Program-made: the position numbers and the translations under genes
The notes under the pieces: generated by a model
Database searches by the model: none
The model's input: the letters and a program-made list of their open reading frames with translations, nothing else
What the model was told of the DNA's origin: nothing
Shown: in pieces, positions 39,680 to 51,064 of the stretch
Numbering within the stretch: the stretch's first letter is position 1
Layout of the letters: every line of letters begins with the position of its first letter
From: Pantoea rodasii
Lineage (GTDB): Bacteria > Pseudomonadota > Gammaproteobacteria > Enterobacterales > Enterobacteriaceae
DNA length: 64,000 bases
Assembly (NCBI RefSeq): GCF_002095465.1
Contig: NZ_MLFP01000011.1
Coordinates: 62,001-126,000, forward strand
Direction: 5' to 3'

Positions 39680-40768
39680 TCAGGCGCTCTCGGCAAAGGC
39701 AACCGGACGCAGCGGCGTCGTGCCGTGATAAAGTCGTGCCTGCTGCAGGCCGACAAACAGGCGCTCACCGCGAATCGGTGCAGTATGGTCGCCATCGTAG
39801 ACCACCGAGAAGACGTCGCCCTGCCAGCCGCTTGGCTGCACTACTAACTGCCAGAAGTGACCGCGCGGGCTGATTTCCAGCACCTGCACCGGAAGTGGCG
39901 TTTCGAGGCTGCTCTGGCGTGAGATATCGACTTCCCACGGACGCAGGAACAGTTCGACATCGCCCTGATGCGCAGGCGTATAGCCCAACGGCCAGCGGTG
40001 CGCACCAACATGGAATTGCGAGCCGTGCACTTCGCCGTCGAAGCGATTCACTTCGCCGAGGAACTCCAGCACAAAGCGCGTGGCCGGTTCCTGCCACACT
40101 TCATCTGGCGTCCCGACCTGTTCGATATTGCCCTGGCTCATCACCACCACGCTGTCAGCGACTTCCATCGCCTCTTCCTGGTCATGGGTGACGAACACGC
40201 TGGTGAATTTCAGCTCTTCATGCAGCTGACGCAGCCAGCGACGCAGCTCTTTACGCACCTGCGCGTCCAGCGCGCCGAAAGGCTCATCCAGTAACAAGAT
40301 CTGCGGTTCCACCGCCAGCGCACGCGCTAAGGCCACACGCTGCTTCTGTCCACCGGACAGCTGCGCCGGAAAACGGTTAGCGAGATGCGCCAGCTGCACC
40401 ATCTCCAGCAGGCGGGTCACGCGCTGTTTAATTTCAGCAGCAGATGGACGCTCGCGACGCGGCAGCACGCTCAAACCAAAGGCGATGTTGTCGAACACTG
40501 TCATGTGGCGGAACAGCGCATAGTGCTGGAACACGAAGCCTACCTGACGGTCGCGCGCATGAATGCGGCTGACATCTTTACCGTGGAAATGAATATGCCC
40601 GCTGTTCTGATGCTCCAGCCCGGCGATAATACGCAGCAGCGTGGTTTTTCCCGAGCCTGACGGACCGAGCAGCGCCACCATCTTACCGGTAGGAATATCC
40701 AGTGAGATTTCGTTCAACACCGGGGTGCGACCGAACGATTTGTTAATTTGTTTAATCTCAATGCTCAT
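39680..40768 (-). CDS. cysA: Sulfate/thiosulfate ABC transporter ATPase CysA
   Basis: A 362-residue ATPase powering sulfate/thiosulfate import. Walker [14 protein letters not shown], signature [15 protein letters not shown], Walker [13 protein letters not shown] and switch His in [13 protein letters not shown] are intact. A C-terminal TOBE-type domain follows from about 240. The start overlaps the end of cysW by 11 bp. Confidence 0.95.
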   Translation of the reverse strand: MSIEIKQINKSFGRTPVLNEISLDIPTGKMVALLGPSGSGKTTLLRIIAGLEHQNSGHIHFHGKDVSRIHARDRQVGFVFQHYALFRHMTVFDNIAFGLSVLPRRERPSAAEIKQRVTRLLEMVQLAHLANRFPAQLSGGQKQRVALARALAVEPQILLLDEPFGALDAQVRKELRRWLRQLHEELKFTSVFVTHDQEEAMEVADSVVVMSQGNIEQVGTPDEVWQEPATRFVLEFLGEVNRFDGEVHGSQFHVGAHRWPLGYTPAHQGDVELFLRPWEVDISRQSSLETPLPVQVLEISPRGHFWQLVVQPSGWQGDVFSVVYDGDHTAPIRGERLFVGLQQARLYHGTTPLRPVAFAESA

Positions 40769-41630
40769 GATTTTCCTCCTGTTGGCGCTTTTGCTGATGC
40801 TCTAATCGCCACTGCACTACGCTTTTCAGAAACAGCGTCAAAATGGCCATCAGGGTCAACAGCGCGGCCGCGGTAAACGCGCCAACCGTGTTGTAATCCT
40901 GATGCAGTAATTCAACCTGAAGCGGTAAGGTGTAGGTCTCACCGCGAATCGATCCCGAAACCACCGAGACCGCACCAAACTCGCCAATCGCGCGAGCGTT
41001 GGTTAACACCACGCCGTACATCAGCGCCCAGCGGATGTTCGGCAGCGTCACGCGGCGGAACATCTGCCAGCCGGAGGCACCTAACAGCACGGCGGCTTCA
41101 TCTTCATTGCTGCCCTGGCTCAACATCACCGGCACCAACTCACGCACCACAAACGGACAGGTGACGAAGATGGTGGCCAGCACCATGCCCGGCCAGGCAA
41201 ACATAATCTGGATGTTGTGGGCATCCAGCCAACCGCCCGCCGGACCGTTAATGCCCCAGAACAGCAGATACATTAAACCCGCCACCACCGGTGACACGGC
41301 AAACGGGATATCAAACAAGGTCAGCAGCAGCTGGCGTCCGGGGAAGGTAAAGCGCGTCACCAGCCATGCCAGCAGCGTACCGAACACCAGGTTTACCGGC
41401 ACGGTGATCAGCGCCACCATGATGGTCAGCCAGATAGCGTGCAGCATGTCGCCATCTTTCAAATTAGAGAGCGAGGCGATGATGCCCTGGTTCAGCGCTT
41501 CCCAAAAGATCGAGATCATCGGGACCACCAACAGCAGGAAGGACACCAGCGCACCCACGCCAATCAGCAGCCATTTGCCCCAGTTCACTGGCTGACGCTC
41601 AGCGTGATTAATCTGCGAAATCTCCGCCAT
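40758..41630 (-). CDS. cysW: Sulfate/thiosulfate ABC permease CysW
   Basis: A 290-residue inner-membrane permease (E. coli 291), with about six helices and the EAA loop contacting CysA ([20 protein letters not shown]). Partner of CysU in the heterodimeric channel. Its start overlaps the cysU stop and its end overlaps cysA, so all are cotranslated. Confidence 0.95.
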   Translation of the reverse strand: MAEISQINHAERQPVNWGKWLLIGVGALVSFLLLVVPMISIFWEALNQGIIASLSNLKDGDMLHAIWLTIMVALITVPVNLVFGTLLAWLVTRFTFPGRQLLLTLFDIPFAVSPVVAGLMYLLFWGINGPAGGWLDAHNIQIMFAWPGMVLATIFVTCPFVVRELVPVMLSQGSNEDEAAVLLGASGWQMFRRVTLPNIRWALMYGVVLTNARAIGEFGAVSVVSGSIRGETYTLPLQVELLHQDYNTVGAFTAAALLTLMAILTLFLKSVVQWRLEHQQKRQQEENHEH

Positions 41631-41632
41631 TA

Positions 41633-42463
41633 GTGGCCTCCTAAGCGACGGCCAAAGCGGCTCTGCAAGGTATTAATCGCGAACAGCAACAGCAGCGAAG
41701 CCGCCATGATCACCGAGGCGATAGCACTGGCTGCCGGGTAATCAAACTCTTGCAGACGAACAAAAATCATCAACGAGGTAACTTCGGTTTTCCACGCGAT
41801 GTTGCCCGCAATGAAAATCACCGCGCCGAACTCACCAAGGCTGCGGGTAAAGGATAATGCCGTGCCGGCCATCAGCGCGGGCGCCACTTCTGGCAGCACC
41901 ACGCGGCGGAAACTCTGCCACGGTGTCGCACCCAGCGTTTCAGCCGCTTCCTCATATTCCGGGCCCAGCTCTTCTAATACCGGCTGCACCGTGCGCACCA
42001 CAAACGGGATGCTGGTGAAGGCCATCGCCACCGCAATGCCCAGCCAGGTGTAAGAGACTTTGATATCGAAATGGGCCAGCCATTGACCATACCAACCGCT
42101 CACCGAGAACAATCCCGCCAGCGTCAAACCGGCGACGGCCGTGGGCAGCGCAAACGGCAGATCCATCAAACCATCCAGCAGTGCGCGGCCAGGAAAACGG
42201 TAGCGTGTCAGAATCCACGCCATCAGCATGCCAAACAGCGCATTGAAGATGGACGCCACGCCCGCCGACAGCAGCGTCACCTTATAGGCAGCAATCAGCT
42301 GTGGATTGGTCACCACATCCCAATACTGCGCCAGCGTCATGTTGGATAACTGCATTAGCAGTGCGCTGATCGGCAGCAGCAGAATCAGGCAGGTAAACAG
42401 CAGGCTGGTGCCGAGGCTAAGACCAAAGCCGGGCAATACGCGTTTCTGAGCTAAGGCAAACAT
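41633..42463 (-). CDS. cysU: Sulfate/thiosulfate ABC permease CysU (CysT)
   Basis: A 276-277-residue permease nearly identical in layout to E. coli CysU (277 aa), with the EAA loop EAAETLGATPWQSFRRVVLP. The ATG at 42463 shares its A with the cysP TGA; an in-frame TTG three bases earlier is less likely. The stop codon lies at about 41630-41632, overlapping the cysW start. With CysW it forms the channel for sulfate and thiosulfate. Confidence 0.94.
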
Positions 42464-43479
42464 CAACCGCGCCCCGCTGCCAGTAATTTGTCCAGCTCAC
42501 CGCCGCTGGCAAAATGGGTTTTCATCACGTTATCCCAACCGCCAAACGCGTCTTGCACGTTGAACAGCGCCGTTTGCGGGAAGCGATCTTTCTGCTCCGC
42601 CATCAGCTGCGGGTTGTTTACGCGATAGTAATAACCGGTAATGATTTTCTGCGCTTCAGGTGAGTAGAGGAAATTCAGATAGGCTTTTGCCGCATCGGCG
42701 GTGCCATTCTGCTCGACGTTTTTATCCACCCACGCCACCGGGAATTCGGCGAGGATGTTGGTCTTCGGCACAATGACTTCGAATTCATCTTTGCCGTATT
42801 GATTACGGATGTTATTCACTTCCGACTCAAAACTGATCAGCACATCACCTAAACCGCGCTCTGCAAACGTGGTGGTGGCGCCACGGCCGCCGGTATCAAA
42901 CACTTCCACGTTCTTAAGAAACTTCGCCATAAAAGCTTCGGTTTTGGCTTTATCTTTACCATCTGCCTGATCGGCAGCGCCCCACGCAGCCAGATAGGTA
43001 TAACGGCCGTTGCCTGAGGTTTTAGGATTTGGGAACACCAGCTTCACGTTGTCACGCGCCAGGTCAGCCCAGCTGTGAATCTGCTTAGGATTTCCTTTGC
43101 GCACCAGAAACGCCATGGTGGAGTAAAACGGAGAACTGCTGTTTGGCAGACGCGTTTGCCAGTCGGCCGGAATCAGGTTGCCTTTGTCATGCAGCACCTG
43201 CACATCGGTCACCTGGTTGTAGGTCACTACATCCGCACGTAAGCCCTGCAGAATCGCCAACGCCTGTTTTGATGACCCGGCATGCGATTGTTTAATCGTC
43301 AATTTGTCATTCGGGTGCGCAGCATCCCACTGCTTCTCAAACGGCGCATTGAGGGCGACAAACAGCTCGCGCGAGACATCATAAGAGCTGTTTAACAGCT
43401 CTGTTGCCTGCGCTGCACCGGCTAACGCCAGTGACAAGGCGATTCCGCTCATCCATTTTTTCGCAATCGGAAGTGTCAT
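42463..43479 (-). CDS. cysP: Thiosulfate-binding protein CysP
   Basis: A 338-residue periplasmic binding protein (E. coli 338) with a signal peptide ending [10 protein letters not shown]. Conserved segments include [40 protein letters not shown] and [19 protein letters not shown]. It delivers thiosulfate and sulfate to CysUWA. First gene of cysPUWA-cysM, probably under CysB. The upstream 43480-43700 region holds its promoter; no site was resolved. Confidence 0.95.
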   Translation of the reverse strand: MTLPIAKKWMSGIALSLALAGAAQATELLNSSYDVSRELFVALNAPFEKQWDAAHPNDKLTIKQSHAGSSKQALAILQGLRADVVTYNQVTDVQVLHDKGNLIPADWQTRLPNSSSPFYSTMAFLVRKGNPKQIHSWADLARDNVKLVFPNPKTSGNGRYTYLAAWGAADQADGKDKAKTEAFMAKFLKNVEVFDTGGRGATTTFAERGLGDVLISFESEVNNIRNQYGKDEFEVIVPKTNILAEFPVAWVDKNVEQNGTADAAKAYLNFLYSPEAQKIITGYYYRVNNPQLMAEQKDRFPQTALFNVQDAFGGWDNVMKTHFASGGELDKLLAAGRG

Positions 43480-43732
43480 GCTGCACCCTGCTAGTCGGCG
43501 AAGTCGCCAATGCCATTAGATGCTGTCAGTGTATTTATAACTCAGGGCAAACCAGTAACGGTTTTATATATCGTTTGGGGATTTCAAAGTCTAAAAAGGC
43601 ATAAGACGGCGGGAGAGTTTATGCAGCAGGCGGGATTAAATCTGATCGATTTGTTTAAACGGTGATGCGTTTGAATGCACCCCTTCGCGCGATGTTTTAC
43701 GGGCGCCAATCCTGGCGCCCAAACCAAAAAAA

Positions 43733-44353
43733 TCAGCGTTGCCAAACGATTTTGCTGATTTTCCAGCTTTTTAACGTGTCGTCAGCCGGCATCAGACCTT
43801 CTGGTCCGTGCCCTTCGCCACTGTAAACATACGAGATATGTTGGCTACCCGGTGCGCGACATTCCACATCGCGGGCATCTAATCCGGTGGTCAATTTGCA
43901 GTTGTCGAAGGCTTTGCTGAACTTCGCACTAAACACATCGCCTATTTTACTGCCGTCGGCGCTCTTAGCATCCGCATCCATCACTTCAATGCGTTCGACG
44001 CTGCTCTGGCCGTTGATCACCAGCTTCACTTTGCCATCTTCAAGCGCCTGCCAGAAATCCACCACCTGACCATTCTGCGTGCGCATGCCCTGACGCAGCT
44101 GATAATCATTGTTCAGTGCTTTACCGATCGCCGCTTCTGACATCGGGGTGGTGCTGCTCAATCCGGCAACACCCTGCTCGGTGACGGTTAACGATCCGCC
44201 AAACCAGTTCATTGGATTCAACGCCGACCAGTGATAGCTCAGCGGATTGTACCAATGGCTTTCGCTCGCGCTGGAGGCGGTAGAGGAACCTGAACTGGCG
44301 CAACCCGCCAGAATCATGGCGCTGACCAGCAGTGCGGGACGAACAACTTTCAT
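43733..44353 (-). CDS. yfeY: YfeY-like outer-membrane lipoprotein
   Basis: A 206-residue lipoprotein: signal peptide with lipobox MILAGCASS (Cys18), then a domain matching E. coli YfeY, which I recall as a member of the sigma-E regulon. The Ser-Ser residues after the Cys predict transport to the outer membrane. The function is unknown. E. coli has yfeX downstream; here cysP follows, so yfeX is missing. Confidence 0.85.
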   Translation of the reverse strand: MKVVRPALLVSAMILAGCASSGSSTASSASESHWYNPLSYHWSALNPMNWFGGSLTVTEQGVAGLSSTTPMSEAAIGKALNNDYQLRQGMRTQNGQVVDFWQALEDGKVKLVINGQSSVERIEVMDADAKSADGSKIGDVFSAKFSKAFDNCKLTTGLDARDVECRAPGSQHISYVYSGEGHGPEGLMPADDTLKSWKISKIVWQR

Positions 44354-44416
44354 GAATGCTCCTTGATCTCTTGTGCCGATTGGCGTGCCTGTTGGAGTCG
44401 CAAACCGGCAAAAAGT

Positions 44417-44875
44417 TTATTCGATGTGATGTTCCGGCAGAAAACAGTCGCGCAGGCGCCGATGGGTTTGCAGCCAAATCATCGCTAGCAGGTCAAACAG
44501 GGTTAACAACAGCGGCAACGGCGAATCAGGAAAAGCGCCTTGTAACAGACCGTAGCCTTGCGACAACAGGCTGATCAATAAGGATACACTCAGCACATGC
44601 CGCCAGCTTTGCCACAAGCGTGGCCAGCGTTGACGATAGCCGGTCAGCAGCAAGCCCATCGCCGCCGGAATACCCAGCGCCAGGCCAATCCAAAAGCTTT
44701 GACGGTCAGGATAGAACAGTGCCAGCAGATCGTTGCCCTGCTGACGGGATGCGCCCGCCATCACCAGCAACAGCCAGGTGCGCGCCTGCAACAACAGAAT
44801 CAGCCAAAAAAGAAACGGCAGCCGTAGCTGCCCTTTCGCATCGTATTCATCAGGTAAATATTTCAGCCCCATCAT
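44417..44875 (-). CDS. yfeZ: YfeZ-like DUF2919 membrane protein
   Basis: A 152-residue inner-membrane protein with about four helices and the DUF2919 start (KYLPDEYDAKGQLRLPFLFW). It matches E. coli YfeZ in position between ypeA and yfeY. The function is unknown. It begins seven bases after the ypeA stop, with two adjacent possible ATGs (44875 and 44872). Confidence 0.85.
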   Translation of the reverse strand: MMGLKYLPDEYDAKGQLRLPFLFWLILLLQARTWLLLVMAGASRQQGNDLLALFYPDRQSFWIGLALGIPAAMGLLLTGYRQRWPRLWQSWRHVLSVSLLISLLSQGYGLLQGAFPDSPLPLLLTLFDLLAMIWLQTHRRLRDCFLPEHHIE

Positions 44876-44882
44876 CGGCGGC

Positions 44883-45308
44883 TTAATACTCGCGGTCTTC
44901 GATTAAGCGTTTTCCGAGCAGCATTGACTCCACCGGCTCGTAATCCAGCTTCTCATAGAAGGCGATCACCTGATCGTTCTCTTCTCGCACCATCAGATGA
45001 ATTTTCGGGCAACCACGTGCAATCAGCTTTTTCTCCAGACGATTCATCAGTGCGTTGGCAAATCCGCGCCCCTGATAATCGGGATGTACGGCCAGGTAGT
45101 AAGCGGCACCACGGTGCCCATCGTAGCCGCCCATCAACGTTCCGACCACAACCCCGCCGACTTCTGCCACCAGAAACAGTTCCGGATCGTGGTTGAGTTT
45201 ACGTTCGATATCCAGTTCCGGATCGTTCCATGGGCGTAACAGATCACAACGCTCCCAGAGCGTGATCACTTCTTCAAAATCTTCCTGGCGGAATGAGCGG
45301 ATTTCCAT
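44883..45308 (-). CDS. ypeA: YpeA-like GNAT acetyltransferase
   Basis: A 141-residue GNAT protein, the length of E. coli YpeA, from the ATG at 45308 with AGGGTAA in front; the frame to 45353 has no support. Acetyl-CoA loop [20 protein letters not shown] and late motif [14 protein letters not shown] are clear. It acetylates an unknown amine. Operon order ypeA-yfeZ-yfeY; divergent from amiA. Confidence 0.9.
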   Translation of the reverse strand: MEIRSFRQEDFEEVITLWERCDLLRPWNDPELDIERKLNHDPELFLVAEVGGVVVGTLMGGYDGHRGAAYYLAVHPDYQGRGFANALMNRLEKKLIARGCPKIHLMVREENDQVIAFYEKLDYEPVESMLLGKRLIEDREY

Positions 45309-45518
45309 CGGCGTTACCCTGCTATTAGGCACAATTCGCTGATTATCACGCATTCTTTGCCAGGCGCAACCCTCACGCCGCGCAACGGCGGAAAAAAACG
45401 GCTAAATTGCTGTTAGTAACGTGTAATACAAAGTAATGCGCTGAAATGGTTGTGAAGTCGCCGCAAGGCAGTTGTTACGATATAACACTGGGCAGGATTT
45501 TCTGTCAGGGACCCCATT

Positions 45519-46376
45519 ATGAGTAAAATTTCACTGCTGAAGCGCCTCACCAATCGCCGCCAGCTGATTCTTTCTGGCCTGGCGCTGGCGGTGCTGTCAC
45601 CGCGCGCGGTAATGGCGAAAGAAGAGAGTACTGAATTGCGTGTCAGCAAAGGCCATACGCCGCCGAAGCCGGCCACTAATGGTAAGCGCATCGTGATGAT
45701 CGATCCGGGTCACGGTGGCATTGATTCGGGCGCGGTGGGCGAAGAAGGGTCAGAAGAGAAACACATCGTTCTGGCGATTGCGAACACCGTGCGCACGCTG
45801 CTGCAAAATCACCCGAAGGTTGAAGTACGCCTGACGCGTGATAGCGATCACTTTATCCCGCTGTATCAGCGCGTGGAGATCGCACATCAGCACGGCGCAA
45901 ATCTGTTTATGTCGATCCACGCGGACGGCTACACCAGCCCGGATGCCAATGGCGCATCGGTGTTTGCCCTGTCGAATCGCGGTGCCAGCAGCGCCATGGC
46001 GCGCTATATGTCACAGCGCGAAAACGATGCCGACAAGGTCGGCGGTGCAGAAGTGCAGGAAAAAGATAACTACCTGAATCAGATTCTGTTCGATCTGGTG
46101 CAGACCGATACCATCCGCAATAGTCTGACGCTGGGTAAACATGTGCTGGATCAGATTCGCCCGGTGCATCATCTGCACAGTCAGCACACGGAGCAGGCTG
46201 CCTTTGCGGTGTTGAAGTCACCTTCGATTCCGTCAGTGCTGGTCGAAACCTCGTTTATTACCAACCCGCGTGAAGAGCAATTGCTGGGCACCACCGCCTT
46301 CCGCCAGAAGATTGCCAGCGCGATTGCCGATGGCATCGTCAATTACTTTAACGAGTACGATCGCCACCAGGCGTAG
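45519..46376 (+). CDS. amiA: N-acetylmuramoyl-L-alanine amidase AmiA
   Basis: A 285-residue periplasmic zinc amidase (E. coli 289) cleaving stem peptides from peptidoglycan during cell separation. A twin-arginine signal peptide is visible (KRLTNRRQLILSGLALAV), typical for AmiA. Catalytic domain: IDPGHGGIDSGAVGEEG, the second His in FMSIHADGYTSPDANG and the final Glu in VLVETSFITNPREE. hemF follows 47 bp downstream, as in E. coli. Confidence 0.95.
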   Translation: MSKISLLKRLTNRRQLILSGLALAVLSPRAVMAKEESTELRVSKGHTPPKPATNGKRIVMIDPGHGGIDSGAVGEEGSEEKHIVLAIANTVRTLLQNHPKVEVRLTRDSDHFIPLYQRVEIAHQHGANLFMSIHADGYTSPDANGASVFALSNRGASSAMARYMSQRENDADKVGGAEVQEKDNYLNQILFDLVQTDTIRNSLTLGKHVLDQIRPVHHLHSQHTEQAAFAVLKSPSIPSVLVETSFITNPREEQLLGTTAFRQKIASAIADGIVNYFNEYDRHQA

Positions 46377-46420
46377 CTTTTTCCTGTGATAGAATCGCGG
46401 CAAATTTCCGGAACGAGTGA

Positions 46421-47344
<924 letters not shown>

Positions 47345-47348
47345 ATCA

Positions 47349-47366
47349 GTGCGCAAAAATGCGCAC
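47349..47366. terminator. Short hairpin after hemF
   Basis: GTGCGC/GCGCAC stem with loop AAAAAT, four bases past the hemF stop, with no clear T-run. Confidence 0.4.
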
Positions 47367-47376
47367 TCTACGGGAT

Positions 47377-47440
47377 TGTAGGGGTACCATTCATTTGTGC
47401 ACACCCTACGGGGCTGTAGGGGCGCCATTTATAGCGCCCG
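47377..47440. repeat. Two copies of a TGTAGGGG(C/T)(G/A)CCATT repeat
   Basis: Copies start at 47377 (tgtaggggtaccattcat) and 47415 (tgtaggggcgccatttat). The second continues as a GGCGCC/GGCGCT-type palindrome. They lie between convergent hemF and maeB and resemble the repeats at 21163-21325. Confidence 0.55.
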
Positions 47441-47445
47441 GCCCT

Positions 47446-49725
47446 TCACAACGGCTCGGTCTGCGCCTCCACCACCGCTAATGCCACCATATTCACAATC
47501 CGCCTCACCGATGCAATCCGCGTCAATACGTGCACCGGCTTGCTAATTCCCATCAACACCGGCCCCACCGTCACACCTTCCGAGCACGACACGCGCAGCA
47601 GGTTATAACTGATACGCGCAGCCTCAACGTTCGGCATGATCAGCAGATTAGCGGTGCCCTTCAGCGGGCTGTCGGGCATCAACTCGCGCCGAATACTCTC
47701 CACCAGCGCTGCATCACCGTGCATCTCACCGTCGATCTCCAGATTCGGCGCACGGCTCTGAATCAGCGCCAACGCTTCACGCATCTTGCGTGCGCCGGGC
47801 GCATTCGAGGTGCCAAAACTGGAATGCGACAGCAGCGCCACGCGCGGTTCGATACCAAAACGCCGCACCGTTTCCGCTGCCAACAATGTGATATCCGCCA
47901 GCTGTTCCGCACTCGGATCTTCGTTCACATAGGTATCCGCAATAAACGTATTCCCGCTTGGCAATAACAGCGCGTTCATCGCACCGGCCACTTTCACGTC
48001 ATCGCGGAAACCAAACACCTTCTCCACCACATCGTAATGCTCGCGGTAATCGCCGATAGTGCCGCAAATTAACGCGTCAGCCTCGCCACGATGCACCATG
48101 ATGGCGCCAATCAGTGTCGGATTACCGATCACCGCACGCTGTGCGGTTTCCGGCGTTACGCCACGCCGTTTCATGATCTGGTAATACTCATTCCAGTACT
48201 CTTTAAAGCGCGGATCGGACTCGTTGTTTACGATCTCGAAATCCTTGCCCGCTTCGATCTTCAACCCTTGCTTCTGGATACGCATCGCAATCACGTTCGG
48301 ACGCCCGATCAAAATCGGCTTCGCCAGCCCTAATGACACCAGTTCCTGCGTTGCATGCAGCACCCGCACTTCCTCTCCTTCCGCCATCACCACGCGCTTG
48401 GGATCTTTACGCGCTTGCGAAAAAATCGGCTTCATAAACAGGTTGGTTTTGTACACAAACTCGGTGAGCTGCTCACGATAGGCATCGAAATCGGCGATCG
48501 GCCGGGTCGCTACGCCGGATTCCATCGCCGCTTTGGCAACGGCAGGAGCAATTTGCACAATCAAACGTGGATCGAAGGGTTTGGGAATCAAATACTCCGG
48601 CCCAAAACTCAGGTCCTGATCGTCATACGCCGAGGCCACCACATCGCTCTGTTCGGCTTGCGCCAATGCCGCAATCGCATGCACCGCGGCCAGTTTCATC
48701 TCCTCGTTGATCGCCGTGGCACCCACGTCCAGTGCCCCACGGAAAATGAACGGGAAGCACAGCACGTTATTGACCTGATTGGGGAAATCCGAGCGCCCGG
48801 TACAAATAATCGCATCCGGCCTGACCTCCTTCGCCAGCGGCGGCATGATCTCTGGTTCGGGATTGGCGAGTGCCAAAATCAGCGGGTCCTGCGCCATTTT
48901 CTTCACCATCTCAGGCGTCATCGCTTTCGGACCAGAACAGCCGAGGAAAATATCCGCGCCCGCAATCACCTCATCCAGCGTGCGTGCGCCATTATCCTCA
49001 ATGGCGTATTCGGCTTTAGTCGGCGTCATATTCGTTTCGCGATCGCGGTAGATCACCCCCTTGGAATCACACACCACAATGTTGTGCTTCTGCATGCCGA
49101 GCGCCACCAGCAAATTCAAACAGGCAATCGCCGACGCGCCCGCACCAGACACCACCAGCCGCACATCCGAAATCGCCTTCTTCACGATAGTTAAACCGTT
49201 CAGCACCGCCGCAGTACAGATGATCGCTGTGCCGTGCTGATCGTCGTGGAATACCGGGATCTTCATGCGCTCACGCAGTTTCTGCTCGATGTAAAAACAC
49301 TCTGGCGCTTTAATATCTTCCAGATTGATGCCGCCGAACGTCGGTTCCAGCGCGGCAATCACCTCAATCAGCTTATCCGGGTCCAGCTCATCCACTTCGA
49401 TATCAAACACATCAATGCCCGCGAATTTCTTGAACAGCACCCCTTTGCCTTCCATCACCGGCTTACCGGCCAGCGCACCGATATTACCGAGGCCGAGCAC
49501 CGCCGTGCCGTTAGAGATCACCGCCACCAGATTGCCGCGTGCGGTGTATTTATAGGCCGCCAGCGGATCGGCAGCAATCTCCAGACAGGGTGCTGCCACG
49601 CCCGGCGAATAGGCCAGCGCTAAATCACGCTGGGTCGCCAGCGGTTTGGTGGGGGAAACCTGAATTTTTCCGGGAGTGGGATATTGGTGGAAATCGAGCG
49701 CACTTTGCTTGAGTTGATCGTCCAT
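47446..49725 (-). CDS. maeB: NADP-dependent malic enzyme MaeB with PTA-like domain
   Basis: A 759-residue protein, same length as E. coli MaeB, from ATG 49725 ([20 protein letters not shown]); the frame to 49812 is unsupported. Residues 1-420 form the malic enzyme, with Tyr/Lys-containing [13 protein letters not shown], metal site [19 protein letters not shown] and the nucleotide fold [15 protein letters not shown]. Residues about 430-759 form a phosphotransacetylase-like regulatory domain ([16 protein letters not shown]). It converts malate to pyruvate and NADPH. Divergent from talA. Confidence 0.95.
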   Translation of the reverse strand: MDDQLKQSALDFHQYPTPGKIQVSPTKPLATQRDLALAYSPGVAAPCLEIAADPLAAYKYTARGNLVAVISNGTAVLGLGNIGALAGKPVMEGKGVLFKKFAGIDVFDIEVDELDPDKLIEVIAALEPTFGGINLEDIKAPECFYIEQKLRERMKIPVFHDDQHGTAIICTAAVLNGLTIVKKAISDVRLVVSGAGASAIACLNLLVALGMQKHNIVVCDSKGVIYRDRETNMTPTKAEYAIEDNGARTLDEVIAGADIFLGCSGPKAMTPEMVKKMAQDPLILALANPEPEIMPPLAKEVRPDAIICTGRSDFPNQVNNVLCFPFIFRGALDVGATAINEEMKLAAVHAIAALAQAEQSDVVASAYDDQDLSFGPEYLIPKPFDPRLIVQIAPAVAKAAMESGVATRPIADFDAYREQLTEFVYKTNLFMKPIFSQARKDPKRVVMAEGEEVRVLHATQELVSLGLAKPILIGRPNVIAMRIQKQGLKIEAGKDFEIVNNESDPRFKEYWNEYYQIMKRRGVTPETAQRAVIGNPTLIGAIMVHRGEADALICGTIGDYREHYDVVEKVFGFRDDVKVAGAMNALLLPSGNTFIADTYVNEDPSAEQLADITLLAAETVRRFGIEPRVALLSHSSFGTSNAPGARKMREALALIQSRAPNLEIDGEMHGDAALVESIRRELMPDSPLKGTANLLIMPNVEAARISYNLLRVSCSEGVTVGPVLMGISKPVHVLTRIASVRRIVNMVALAVVEAQTEPL

Positions 49726-50044
49726 TGGGCATCCTTTGGCACGGCTGAAAAACCACCAGTATAGGAATCTGCGGCACAAAAGAGGGTGAAGGCGCTCAAA
49801 GAACGAGGGCACAGATTGCCACGGCTTCGCCTGCGGCTTTGGCGCAGCCTGCTATCCTTAAGGGTGGCAAAACGCGTAGCTGAACCGATCAGGCACACCC
49901 TTCTGTGACAGATGCCCTTCAGCGCCACAATCAGAGAAAACGCATTTTCTTCGTGCAACGTCTGTAGCACTGTGTTGAGCCACGACTCAACAGGAATGGG
50001 CACCACTTGCTTGCCCACATTATTGCTAATCAAGGAGTTAAGCG
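49726..50044. other. Divergent maeB/talA control region (319 bp)
   Basis: No gene was found. A TGCTATCCTTAA stretch (about 49850-49861) resembles a sigma-S-type extended -10 reading toward talA, whose E. coli homologue is sigma-S dependent. This is suggestive only. Confidence 0.35.
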
Positions 50045-50995
50045 ATGAACCAGCTAGATGCATTGAAACAGTTCACCACCGTGGTGGCGGACAGCGGCGA
50101 CATCGAATCTATTCGCCATTACCATCCGGAAGACGCCACCACCAATCCCTCTTTGATTCTGAAAGCCGCCGGTCTCGATGCTTATAAACATCTGATTGAT
50201 GATGCCATCGACTATGCGAAAAAACAGGGCGGCAGCAAAGAGACGCAAATCATCAACGCCAGTGACAAAGTGGCGATTAATCTCGGTATGGAAATTCTGA
50301 AAAGCGTACCGGGCCGTGTTTCGACCGAAGTGGATGCGCGCCTCTCCTTCGATCGTGGCATGTGTGTGACCAAAGCAGAGAAACTGGTGCGGATGTACGA
50401 AGAGAACGGCATTGATCGTTCGCGCATCCTGATCAAACTGGCCTCAACCTGGGAAGGGATCAAAGCTGCTGAAGAACTGGAGAAGAACGGCATCCAGTGT
50501 AACCTGACGCTGCTGTTCTCCTTTGCGCAGGCGCGTGCCTGTGCCGAAGCCGGCGTGTTCCTGATTTCGCCGTTTGTCGGCCGTATTTATGACTGGTACA
50601 ACACCCGTAAACCTATTGACCCGTACGTGGTCGATGAGGATCCGGGCGTGAAATCTGTGCGTCGTATCTACGATTACTACAAAAAGCACCGCTACAGCAC
50701 GGTGATCATGGGAGCCAGCTTCCGTAAGGTTGAACAGATTCAGGCGCTGGCCGGCTGTGACCGTCTGACCATCTCCCCTAACCTGCTGGAAGAGTTGGCC
50801 AACAGCGATGCACCGCTGGAGCGCAAACTGGAGCCATCAACCGAAGGCTTCCATCAACCGTCATCGCTCTCCGAAGCGGAATTCCGCTGGGAGCACAATC
50901 AGGATCCGATGGCAGTGGAAAAACTGTCCGACGGTATCCGCCAGTTCGCCATCGACCAGCAGAAACTGGAAGATGTGCTGGCATCCCGCCTGTAA
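50045..50995 (+). CDS. talA: Transaldolase A
   Basis: A 316-residue class I transaldolase of the nonoxidative pentose phosphate pathway (E. coli TalA 316). The Schiff-base lysine is Lys131 in [34 protein letters not shown] and [20 protein letters not shown] are present. AAGGAG precedes the ATG. Adjacency to tktB identifies it as TalA rather than TalB. Confidence 0.94.
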   Translation: MNQLDALKQFTTVVADSGDIESIRHYHPEDATTNPSLILKAAGLDAYKHLIDDAIDYAKKQGGSKETQIINASDKVAINLGMEILKSVPGRVSTEVDARLSFDRGMCVTKAEKLVRMYEENGIDRSRILIKLASTWEGIKAAEELEKNGIQCNLTLLFSFAQARACAEAGVFLISPFVGRIYDWYNTRKPIDPYVVDEDPGVKSVRRIYDYYKKHRYSTVIMGASFRKVEQIQALAGCDRLTISPNLLEELANSDAPLERKLEPSTEGFHQPSSLSEAEFRWEHNQDPMAVEKLSDGIRQFAIDQQKLEDVLASRL

Positions 50996-51064
50996 GCAAC
51001 AAAACTTCTCATGCCGGACGGGCGTCTGCCTGTCCGCTATTGCCCAATCACAAGGGAGAACCCT

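Noticed and set aside
43701..43720. Hairpin GGGCGCCA/TGGCGCCC as a yfeY terminator
   Set aside because: The stem is perfect, but on the minus strand the T-rich stretch lies before it rather than after, so intrinsic termination is not supported.
48355..49194. 279-residue plus-strand frame opposite maeB
   Set aside because: Antisense shadow of a conserved gene, rich in Arg/His, with no recognisable motif.
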